Source: OM182 bacterium MED-G28 (lineage in GTDB: Bacteria > Pseudomonadota > Gammaproteobacteria > Pseudomonadales > Pseudohongiellaceae). From it: DNA of 64,000 nucleotides. Shown piece by piece: positions 53,999 through 59,999 of the stretch. The first letter of the stretch is position 1. Each line of letters starts with the position of its first letter. The stretch is from assembly GCA_002457215.1 (NCBI GenBank), contig NTJZ01000003.1, positions 1 to 64,000 on the forward strand, in the 5' to 3' direction. The position numbers and the translations under genes are program-made. The notes beneath the pieces are model-generated. The model did no database searches. It saw only the letters and a list, made by a program, of their open reading frames with translations, and was not told where the DNA came from.

Positions 53999-55378
53999 AT
54001 GGAAGTCGTAATTCTGGCAGCCGGTAAAGGCACTAGAATGTTTTCCACCAAACCCAAAGTAATGCATACCCTTGGCGGAAGACCTATGCTGCATCGAGTT
54101 GTTGAAGCAGCTAGAGCTGTCAATGCAGATGGCGTGCACGTTGTGATTGGCTATGGCGCTGAACAAATAAAAACAGAATTTCCAATAGATTCAAGCGAAA
54201 CACCAATTAACTGGGTCTTGCAGGAAGAGCAATTAGGCACTGGCCATGCTGTTCAGAAGGCCATTTCATCGCTCAATACTGAGGATCCGAATAATACGGT
54301 AATGGTTTTGTATGGCGATGTACCTCTAATTACACCAGAAACATTAACAAAACTGCTAGATCGCGCTGACAAGAGCAGCTTGTCATTGCTGACCCTTTTG
54401 ACTGCCAACAACCGTGGCCTGGGTAGAATCATCCGAAATGAATTGAATAGTGTTATCGCTATAGTCGAAGAGAGGGATGCCACCGAACAACAAAAACAAA
54501 TAACTGAAGTGAATAGCGGCATAATGGCGGTACCTGCTCTTAAACTTAAAGAATGGTTACAGAACCTAAATAAAGCAAATAATCAATCAGAATATTATTT
54601 AACAGATATCGTTGCTCTTGCTGCTAAAGAAGGATGTAGAATAAATCCGCTGGCTATTGACGATGAATTCGAAGTGCAGGGAGTTAATGATAAAACTCAG
54701 TTGGCCCTATTGGAAAGGCATTTACAGATGACAAATAATGCAAAACTGTTGGAACAGGGCGTTACGCTGCGAGATCCAGCTCGAGTAGACGTTCGTGGCG
54801 AACTAAGCTGCGGCAAAGATGTCGTAATTGATGTTAATGTTATTTTTGAAGGCCGTGTTTTCATTGGCGATAACGTCTCGATCGGTGCGAATGTGATAGT
54901 CAAAGATAGCTCTATTGGCGACGGCTCTAAAATACTTGCAGGCACTAATATTGATGGCGCAGAAATTAAAAAAAGCACTTTAATTGGTCCTAGTGCAAGA
55001 ATTAGACCTGGCACAGTATTAAATAATAATGTGAAGATAGGAAATTTTGTTGAAACTAAAAATGCGTTAATCGGCGAAGGTTCTAAAGCAAATCATCTCG
55101 CCTATATTGGAGATGCTGAAATTGGTGAAGGCTGTAACATTGGGGCGGGCACAATATTTTGTAACTATGATGGCGCAAATAAACATAAAACAATTCTAGG
55201 CAATAATGTTTTTATAGGCTCTAACACTGTTTTGGTGGCTCCATTAAATATCGCAGATAATGCTTTTGTCGCAGCAGGATCAGCAATTAATTGTGATGTA
55301 CCAAATGATAGCTTAGCGCTAGCCCGTGGCAAACAACGCAACATCGCCGGTTGGAAAAGACCAACGAAGAAAAACTAA
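53999..55378 (+). CDS. glmU: Bifunctional GlmU: GlcN-1-P acetyltransferase / GlcNAc-1-P uridyltransferase
   Basis: It makes UDP-GlcNAc for peptidoglycan and LPS. The 459 residues have an N-terminal nucleotidyltransferase ('VILAAGKGTRMFSTKPKVMH', 'LYGDVPLI') and a C-terminal left-handed beta-helix of hexapeptide repeats with the active-site stretch 'GNFVETKNALIGEGSKANHL'. It lies beside glmS, which makes its precursor. Confidence 0.97.
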   Translation: MEVVILAAGKGTRMFSTKPKVMHTLGGRPMLHRVVEAARAVNADGVHVVIGYGAEQIKTEFPIDSSETPINWVLQEEQLGTGHAVQKAISSLNTEDPNNTVMVLYGDVPLITPETLTKLLDRADKSSLSLLTLLTANNRGLGRIIRNELNSVIAIVEERDATEQQKQITEVNSGIMAVPALKLKEWLQNLNKANNQSEYYLTDIVALAAKEGCRINPLAIDDEFEVQGVNDKTQLALLERHLQMTNNAKLLEQGVTLRDPARVDVRGELSCGKDVVIDVNVIFEGRVFIGDNVSIGANVIVKDSSIGDGSKILAGTNIDGAEIKKSTLIGPSARIRPGTVLNNNVKIGNFVETKNALIGEGSKANHLAYIGDAEIGEGCNIGAGTIFCNYDGANKHKTILGNNVFIGSNTVLVAPLNIADNAFVAAGSAINCDVPNDSLALARGKQRNIAGWKRPTKKN

Positions 55379-55406
55379 CTACTACTAATTAATTCAGAAC
55401 AACATT

Positions 55407-57242
55407 ATGTGTGGAATCGTAGGTGCAATCGCAGAAAGGAATGTGTCAGACATTTTGCTTGAAGGTCTGAAGCGTCTTGAATATCGCGGCTACGATTCGG
55501 CGGGTATCGCTTTGCTAAATAGCAATAGTGAGAAACTGAGTGATTTAAAAACTGTTGGAAAAGTTGAGAAGCTTGTTAAGTCTGCGACTAAAGCAAAGCT
55601 GAGAGGCAATCTAGGCATCGCACATACTCGTTGGGCCACTCATGGCAAACCAACGGTCGCGAACGCCCATCCTCACAATTCAGCAAAAGAATTATTCATT
55701 GCCCATAACGGAATTATAGAGAACTATCAAAGACTTAGAGCTATATTAAAAAAAGACGGCTACAGCTTTAAAACGGAAACAGACAGCGAAACGGTTGCTC
55801 ATTTAATTCATAAAGAGCGCAAAGGCGGCAAGGTAAGTTTGGTAGATGCCACCAGAAAAACCATTAGAAAACTCGAGGGCGCCTATGGTCTGTGCGTCAT
55901 TGATAAAACTCTCCCAGACCAAATCGTTGTTGCGCGAAGCGGTTCGCCCTTGGTGATTGGTATCGGTATTGGAGAGAACTTTGTGGCATCCGATCCGTTG
56001 GCTCTAGGCCAGGTTACTGACAGATTTATTTATCTTGAAGAAGGAGACGTCGCTAAAGTTACCCTAGACAATATAGAAATTTGGCATGACGGTGAAAAAG
56101 TTTCACGCTCAGTTACAACTGTAAAGTCTCGTACTAAAGATGCAGAGAAGGGCGAGTATAAACATTTTATGCTCAAGGAAATTTACGAGCAGGGAAAAGT
56201 GATCAAAGACACTTTAGATGGCCGTGTAAGCAAAACTAAAGTTTTGGAGCAGGCATTTGGTGTAAATGCAGACGAAATATTTGATAATGTTAAGAATGTG
56301 CAAATAGTTGCCTGCGGTACAAGCTTTCATGCCGGTCAGATAGCTAAATATTGGCTAGAGACGATTGCTAAAATTCCTTGTGCAGTCGATATAGCAAGTG
56401 ACTATAGATATCGTAATATAATCGTTCAACCTGGCACCCTATTTGTCACAATTTCCCAGTCAGGTGAAACTGCTGATACTTTAGCTGCGTTGCGCTATGC
56501 TAAGAAGAAACAATATGTAGCCAATCTTGCTATCTGTAACGTCGCCACTAGCTCCCTAGTTAGAGAATCGAATTTCTGTTTACTCACTATGGCCGGCCGG
56601 GAAATTGGTGTTGCCTCAACTAAAGCATTTACCACCCAGCTTGCTCTTCTTTTAATACTAGCCATTGTATTGGCGCGCAGAACTGGGCTTAAGCCAAGCC
56701 ACGAAGCTAAGCTAGTTAAGGAATTAGGCAAGCTTCCAACTTTAATTGATAAGGCACTGAACCTTAACAAAGAAATCAAGAATATTGCTAAGCAATTTTC
56801 CAACAAGAGCCATAGCCTTTTTCTGGGCAGAGGTATTCAATACCCGGTAGCAAAAGAAGGTGCATTAAAGCTCAAAGAAATTTCTTATATTCACGCCGAA
56901 GCCTATCCTGCCGGAGAGCTTAAACATGGCCCCTTGGCTTTGGTGGACAGCAAAATGCCTGTTATTGCTGTTGCCCCTAACAATGATTTGCTGGGAAAGC
57001 TTAGAGCAAACCTCTCTGAGGTAAGTGCACGGGGTGGGAAGCTATATGTATTTGCGCATGAAAGTATTAGCTTTGAAAGCGATAAAAGCTGCAAAGTAAT
57101 AAATGTCCCAAATTGTCCTGAAATTCTGGCTCCCATTGTCTTTACCGTACCGTTACAGCTCTTGTCCTATCACGTGGCGATTACGAAGGGCACAGATGTC
57201 GACCATCCCCGAAACCTAGCCAAGTCGGTCACGGTGGAGTAA
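55407..57242 (+). CDS. glmS: Glutamine-fructose-6-phosphate aminotransferase (isomerizing)
   Basis: It forms glucosamine-6-phosphate from fructose-6-phosphate and glutamine. The 611 residues have the N-terminal glutaminase with the Cys nucleophile (M-C-G-I-V-G), and two SIS domains ('CGTSFHAGQIAKYW', 'TISQSGETADTLAALR', 'FLGRGIQYPVAKEGALKLKE'). The C-terminus is 'HPRNLAKSVTVE'. The 3' end of this gene is also the starting point of the repeat array that follows. Confidence 0.97.
   Translation: MCGIVGAIAERNVSDILLEGLKRLEYRGYDSAGIALLNSNSEKLSDLKTVGKVEKLVKSATKAKLRGNLGIAHTRWATHGKPTVANAHPHNSAKELFIAHNGIIENYQRLRAILKKDGYSFKTETDSETVAHLIHKERKGGKVSLVDATRKTIRKLEGAYGLCVIDKTLPDQIVVARSGSPLVIGIGIGENFVASDPLALGQVTDRFIYLEEGDVAKVTLDNIEIWHDGEKVSRSVTTVKSRTKDAEKGEYKHFMLKEIYEQGKVIKDTLDGRVSKTKVLEQAFGVNADEIFDNVKNVQIVACGTSFHAGQIAKYWLETIAKIPCAVDIASDYRYRNIIVQPGTLFVTISQSGETADTLAALRYAKKKQYVANLAICNVATSSLVRESNFCLLTMAGREIGVASTKAFTTQLALLLILAIVLARRTGLKPSHEAKLVKELGKLPTLIDKALNLNKEIKNIAKQFSNKSHSLFLGRGIQYPVAKEGALKLKEISYIHAEAYPAGELKHGPLALVDSKMPVIAVAPNNDLLGKLRANLSEVSARGGKLYVFAHESISFESDKSCKVINVPNCPEILAPIVFTVPLQLLSYHVAITKGTDVDHPRNLAKSVTVE
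57225..57242 (+). repeat. glmS-tail repeat R1 (native glmS end)
   Basis: TCGGTCACGGTGGAGTAA encodes S-V-T-V-E-stop, the true end of glmS. Similar 18-mers recur at 57646, 57928 and 58416 in the same orientation. Compared with R1, R2 matches 14 of 18 bases and R3 15 of 18. Confidence 0.85.
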
Positions 57243-57246
57243 TTCA

Positions 57247-57259
57247 GAACAGTGAATAA
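57247..57259 (+). repeat. Cassette 1 inverted repeat, left arm
   Basis: GAACAGTGAATAA is the exact reverse complement of TTATTCACTGTTC at 57625-57637. It begins 4 bp after the glmS stop and includes the GTG start codon of the GFA gene. Confidence 0.8.
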
Positions 57260-57617
57260 TATCGTAGATGGAGGTTGTTTCTGTGGCACAGTTCGTTACA
57301 GTTTTGAATCCAACAATTATCCTTCTTCAAATTGCCACTGTTCGATGTGCAGACGTACCTCAGGGGCTGCTTTTGTTTCTTGGATGGCTATTCCAGTAAC
57401 TAGCTTTAAATTCAATAAAGGAGAGCCTAAAAAACTAGTTTCCTCTGATCATGGAACCAGATACTTTTGTAAAGAATGTGGAACTCACTTAACTTGTCTT
57501 CTTGATGAGTACCCTAAGTATGTCTATATCACAATTTGTAGCCTAGATAAGCCACAAGATTTTGAACCAAAAGGAGATATGTACGTTGAAGATATGCTTG
57601 ATTGGGTTAAAAGATAA
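57252..57617 (+). CDS. GFA/CENP-V domain protein (glutathione-dependent formaldehyde-activating-like)
   Basis: A 121-residue zinc-binding protein of the GFA family. Zinc cysteines are in 'GGCFCGTVRYSF', 'CHCSMCRRTSGAAFVSWM' and 'FCKECGTHLT'. Members are linked to glutathione adducts, but most are uncharacterised, so substrate is unknown. The start is GTG at 57252, with no good ribosome site of its own; the nearest GGTGGAG is the glmS tail 12 bases upstream, so translation may be coupled to glmS. It sits between glmS-tail repeats R1 and R2 and inside a 13-bp inverted repeat, so it was probably acquired. Confidence 0.85.
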   Translation: MNNIVDGGCFCGTVRYSFESNNYPSSNCHCSMCRRTSGAAFVSWMAIPVTSFKFNKGEPKKLVSSDHGTRYFCKECGTHLTCLLDEYPKYVYITICSLDKPQDFEPKGDMYVEDMLDWVKR

Positions 57618-57624
57618 TGAAGTT

Positions 57625-57637
57625 TTATTCACTGTTC
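57625..57637 (-). repeat. Cassette 1 inverted repeat, right arm
   Basis: TTATTCACTGTTC pairs perfectly with 57247-57259. It lies 7 bp after the GFA stop codon and 8 bp before glmS-tail repeat R2. Confidence 0.8.
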
Positions 57638-57645
57638 CAAAATAC

Positions 57646-57663
57646 TCCGTTACGGTGGAATGA
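57646..57663 (+). repeat. glmS-tail repeat R2
   Basis: TCCGTTACGGTGGAATGA reads S-V-T-V-E-stop in the glmS frame. All four differences from R1 are at third or stop positions that keep the meaning (TCG/TCC, GTC/GTT, GAG/GAA, TAA/TGA). No glmS gene precedes it. Confidence 0.8.
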
Positions 57664-57675
57664 TTTTGTATGTAA
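57663..57675 (+). repeat. Cassette 2 inverted repeat, left arm
   Basis: ATTTTGTATGTAA is the exact reverse complement of TTACATACAAAAT at 57912-57924. It begins on the last base of repeat R2 and ends 6 bp before the ATG of the 73-residue gene. Confidence 0.8.
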
Positions 57676-57681
57676 AACTTT

Positions 57682-57903
57682 ATGAATAAATTGAGTAACC
57701 TTAATATTTTTTTAATTTGGGTTTTTGGTTTTTTTGTTCTCCTATCTTTTGATTTATTTGTAGAAGGTTTTGTATTTGAATGGTTGGAATGGAATGGTAC
57801 AAACAAGAATGACTGGTTTTTTGTTCTTTGGTGGGGTTTGGTTGTTGTTTGGTTTTTAAAAGGTTCAATATCTTTATATCAAAGACTAAAAAATGATGAA
57901 TAA
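57682..57903 (+). CDS. Small membrane protein of unknown function, 73 aa
   Basis: I do not recognise this protein. It has two hydrophobic segments (about 9-30, FLIWVFGFFVLLSFDLFVEGF, and about 45-60, WFFVLWWGLVVVWFL) separated by a polar loop with 'NGTNKNDW', and a short basic tail. It is very rich in Phe, Trp and Leu, and its DNA is T-rich compared with the housekeeping genes. It exactly fills cassette 2, between glmS-tail repeats R2 and R3 and inside a 13-bp inverted repeat, which supports it being a real unit. No clear ribosome site precedes it except GGTGGA in R2. Confidence 0.55.
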   Translation: MNKLSNLNIFLIWVFGFFVLLSFDLFVEGFVFEWLEWNGTNKNDWFFVLWWGLVVVWFLKGSISLYQRLKNDE

Positions 57904-57911
57904 GAAAACCG

Positions 57912-57924
57912 TTACATACAAAAT
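57912..57924 (-). repeat. Cassette 2 inverted repeat, right arm
   Basis: TTACATACAAAAT pairs perfectly with 57663-57675. It lies 8 bp after the stop of the 73-residue gene and 3 bp before repeat R3. Confidence 0.8.
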
Positions 57925-57927
57925 AAA

Positions 57928-57945
57928 TCCATCACGGTGGAATAA
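57928..57945 (+). repeat. glmS-tail repeat R3
   Basis: TCCATCACGGTGGAATAA reads S-I-T-V-E-stop, and the codon before it is AAA (Lys), matching K-S-V-T-V-E of GlmS. It matches R1 and R2 at 15 of 18 bases each. Confidence 0.8.
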
Positions 57946-58060
57946 AAAGACTTTATCTAAGCAAAGTTAATGCTATTGAATTAGCTTCAAACATAGTTTA
58001 CTTGCTAGATTCCAATATCAATGTAAACGATCATACAAATCCAATAAAGAAGGTGGAATT

Positions 58061-58390
58061 ATGACTAATATGGAAAAATTGCAGGCAGCGTGGGATGCCA
58101 AGGACTTAGATGGCGTGAAAGCCATGTTTACGGAAGACGCAGTAATGATAATGCTTCATGAGAACAGAACCTTAAGGGGAGTAGAAGTCGAGGAAGAGCT
58201 TACTGCAATGGTTCTCGATGAAGATACTGTATCGTCTGAATTCAGAATCATATACGAAAATGATGAATGCGCAGTAACTCGTGAAAGAATTGCTGGACAA
58301 TTCTTTGGCGGACAAGTCTCTATAGTGCAGCTCTGGCGCGATGGGCAGATTTATCATATGGAAACAAGTTTGATTAAAGACAATACATAA
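58061..58390 (+). CDS. NTF2-like (SnoaL-type) protein
   Basis: A 109-residue cone-shaped-fold protein of the NTF2-like superfamily: 'LQAAWDAKDLDGVKAMFTEDAVM' followed by alternating strands ('EFRIIYENDECAVTRERIAGQFFGG', 'IVQLWRDGQIYHMETSLI'). Members include ketosteroid isomerase-like enzymes and binding proteins; the role here is unknown. It has a good ribosome site (AAGGTGG). It lies in cassette 3, between repeats R3 and R4. Confidence 0.8.
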   Translation: MTNMEKLQAAWDAKDLDGVKAMFTEDAVMIMLHENRTLRGVEVEEELTAMVLDEDTVSSEFRIIYENDECAVTRERIAGQFFGGQVSIVQLWRDGQIYHMETSLIKDNT

Positions 58391-58403
58391 TTTTGCTTCT
58401 AAT

Positions 58404-58436
58404 GCCTTATTCCACTCCTTAACTTTGGAATAAGGC
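58404..58436. repeat. Perfect 11-bp hairpin enclosing glmS-tail-like repeat R4
   Basis: GCCTTATTCCA (58404-58414) and TGGAATAAGGC (58426-58436) pair perfectly around an 11-base loop. No T-run follows, so it is not a classical terminator. It contains R4, TCCTTAACTTTGGAATAA (58416-58433), reading S-L-T-L-E-stop, 14 of 18 bases like R3. Its left side (TTATTCCAC, 58407) also pairs with GTGGAATAA at the end of R3, giving cassette 3 a 9-bp inverted repeat. Confidence 0.6.
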
Positions 58437-58469
58437 CCATTACAAAAGCGATAAAGAAAATGGCAAATA

Positions 58470-58510
58470 GGCGCTAGACGACTTAAATTAAGTCACTGAT
58501 GTCTCGCGCC
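58470..58510. repeat. Compound palindrome downstream of the ABM gene
   Basis: The outer arms GGCGCTAGAC and GTCTCGCGCC pair at 9 of 10 positions. Inside lies a second perfect palindrome GACTTAA-A-TTAAGTC. On the minus strand it lies just after the ABM-domain gene, so it may end that transcript, but only a weak T-rich stretch follows. It could also be a structured recombination or REP-like element. Confidence 0.5.
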
Positions 58511-58536
58511 ACTGTAATCTAGAGTCAAAGCAAAAT

Positions 58537-58830
58537 CTAAAGTTCAAGATTCACAGAGAGAAACCTGAAGACTGGATCGGCGGCCAGAAAATCGCCTAAA
58601 GTAACTAAGTCTCCTGACTCATCCCTCCAATTCAAATAATCATCATAGTGAGACTTGCTCTCCCACTTACTTACGACTTCAATTGCATCAGCGTCTCCTT
58701 CTAATGAACAACAGTATAATCCTGAACAGCCTTGATATGAGCGAGTGTCGGGTAGAATAGAATGGAACCATTCTAGAAATTCTTTGTGAACTTCTGGTTT
58801 AATCTTTAACTGTAAATTAACAAGAATCAT
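58537..58830 (-). CDS. Antibiotic biosynthesis monooxygenase (ABM) domain protein
   Basis: A 97-residue ferredoxin-like alpha+beta barrel protein: 'VNLQLKIKPEVHKEFLEWFHSILPDTRSYQGCSGLYCC', then 'EVVSKWESKSHYDDYLNWR'. Family members are cofactor-free monooxygenases or heme/quinol-related proteins; the substrate is unknown. A ribosome site (TAGGAGATA) precedes the ATG. It is opposite in strand to the cassettes and has no detectable glmS-tail repeat beyond it. Confidence 0.82.
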   Translation of the reverse strand: MILVNLQLKIKPEVHKEFLEWFHSILPDTRSYQGCSGLYCCSLEGDADAIEVVSKWESKSHYDDYLNWRDESGDLVTLGDFLAADPVFRFLSVNLEL

Positions 58831-59071
58831 AAAAATATCTCCTAAGTTAGTTACGGAAACCCTGAGTACGCAACCATGTTATTGAAGGATTGTCAGTGTA
58901 CCACTTTTTAGTTTACGCGCTTGTTACAGCTGCTTTATGGGAGTTTACGCCATTTTTTTAGAGAAAAATTCTCTCAGTATAGTTGCATAATTTTTGAGCT
59001 TTTAGGAATTTGGATTAGAACCTTTCACGATCGGCCTGAGACTTATTAGCGACTGCCGATTATATAATAAT
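58831..59071. other. Intergenic region between the ABM gene and hexR
   Basis: About 240 bp with no supported gene. It contains a small hairpin AGAGAA-AAA-TTCTCT (about 58958-58975) and a T-rich tract. On the minus strand this is hexR downstream sequence followed by the ABM promoter. I found no further glmS-tail repeat here. Confidence 0.35.
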
Positions 59072-59929
59072 CTACTCGGCACCGGGCGTACGCAACGCTC
59101 TTTGACTTTTTTCTAAGCGCTTTAAATGCTCCTTCAATAAAGGCTTACGGTGTCTGGCAACTCCTGTTGCCAATACATCAATAACCACCAAATGTGCTAT
59201 ACGAGACGACACCGGCGTAAAGGACTGCAGATCTTCTTCCATATTTACATAGATGGGAATGCTGCACTGATGTGAAAGCGAAGTGTTTTGAGGTGCTACT
59301 CCAATTACCTTAGCGCCTGCTTCGCGGGCAAGGGTTACGCTTTGCAGCAAGGCTTGGGTTTCTCCTGATTGCGAAATTGCCACTACTACATCCTCGGTAC
59401 TCAAGGAAATTGCAGACATATGCTGAATATGAGGATCGGTGTAGGCAGCCGTAGAAAGTTGTAATCTAAAAAATTTGTGTTGGGCATCGGCAGCCACAGA
59501 CCCAGATGCGCCAAAGCCATAAAACTCAACACGACGTGCATTACTGATAGTGTTGATAGCCTGTTCTAATACCTCAGGGTTTAGTTCGTCTCTAACAGTA
59601 AGCAAGGACCCTATCGTAGTATCGAACACTTTGTTGCCAAGATCAGCAACGGTATCGTTATCATCCACCGCGAACTGAGTATAAACAGAACCTAATCCAA
59701 GTTGCTGTGCTAGTTGTAACTTAAAAGACTGGAAACCATCGAAGCCAAGTGCACGGCAGAATCTAATGACTGTAGGTTCACTTACTTCCGACTGTGCTGC
59801 TAAATCGACTATCCGCATTTTAATGACATCATTAGCATGAGCAAGCACATAAGTAGCTACTTTCGCTTCAGATTTACGAAGCGATTGTAGGTTATCTGCC
59901 ATACGTCGAATCAGATTAGGTGAATCCAT
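59072..59929 (-). CDS. hexR: RpiR/HexR-family transcriptional regulator
   Basis: 285 residues with an N-terminal helix-turn-helix ('DLAAQSEVSEPTVIRFCRALGFDGFQSFKL') and a C-terminal SIS sugar-phosphate domain ('EFYGFGASGSVAADAQHKFFRL', 'VVVAISQSGETQALLQSV'). It resembles Pseudomonas HexR, which senses KDPG and controls Entner-Doudoroff and glucose genes. Those genes (zwf, edd, eda) are not beside it. It is divergent from a FemAB-like gene across 70 bp. The family is certain; HexR orthology is likely but not proven. Confidence 0.82.
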   Translation of the reverse strand: MDSPNLIRRMADNLQSLRKSEAKVATYVLAHANDVIKMRIVDLAAQSEVSEPTVIRFCRALGFDGFQSFKLQLAQQLGLGSVYTQFAVDDNDTVADLGNKVFDTTIGSLLTVRDELNPEVLEQAINTISNARRVEFYGFGASGSVAADAQHKFFRLQLSTAAYTDPHIQHMSAISLSTEDVVVAISQSGETQALLQSVTLAREAGAKVIGVAPQNTSLSHQCSIPIYVNMEEDLQSFTPVSSRIAHLVVIDVLATGVARHRKPLLKEHLKRLEKSQRALRTPGAE

Positions 59930-59999
59930 TTGACACCTGTAACATTGATTGCAGATACCATGCTACTGAATTTAGCAAACCCAGGCCAATAGAAATCTA

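Larger units (their letters stand above)
57243..58436. mobile_element. Putative array of three mini-cassettes at the glmS 3' end
   Basis: Three unrelated small genes stand in a row, each ended by an 18-bp copy of the glmS tail (R2, R3, R4). Cassette 1 (GFA gene) and cassette 2 (73-residue membrane protein) each also have a private perfect 13-bp inverted repeat just inside the tail repeats; cassette 3 has a shorter 9-bp one. Differences among tails fall mostly at synonymous positions, as expected if each came from a different glmS gene. No integrase or transposase is in the window. The interpretation as mobile cassettes is inference; the repeats are directly seen. Confidence 0.6.

Noticed and set aside
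57243-58436. Classical integron cassette array with attC sites
   Set aside because: The inverted repeats flank the genes rather than forming a local attC after each gene, no GTTRRRY/RYYYAAC core pairs were found, and no intI is present in the window.
57243-58436. Insertion sequence or MITE flanked by terminal inverted repeats
   Set aside because: The repeats differ completely between the two neighbouring units, no target-site duplications are visible, and no transposase exists here; a single transposase would need shared ends.
57243-59071. Tn7-like transposon or attTn7 insertion downstream of glmS
   Set aside because: No tns genes, no Tn7-type ends (TGTGGG) and no typical 5-bp target duplication were seen; Tn7 also does not duplicate the glmS tail.
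59930-59999. HexR operator in the hexR/FemAB-like gap
   Set aside because: TGTAACATTGATTGCA has only a loose resemblance to known HexR boxes and lacks a clean palindrome.
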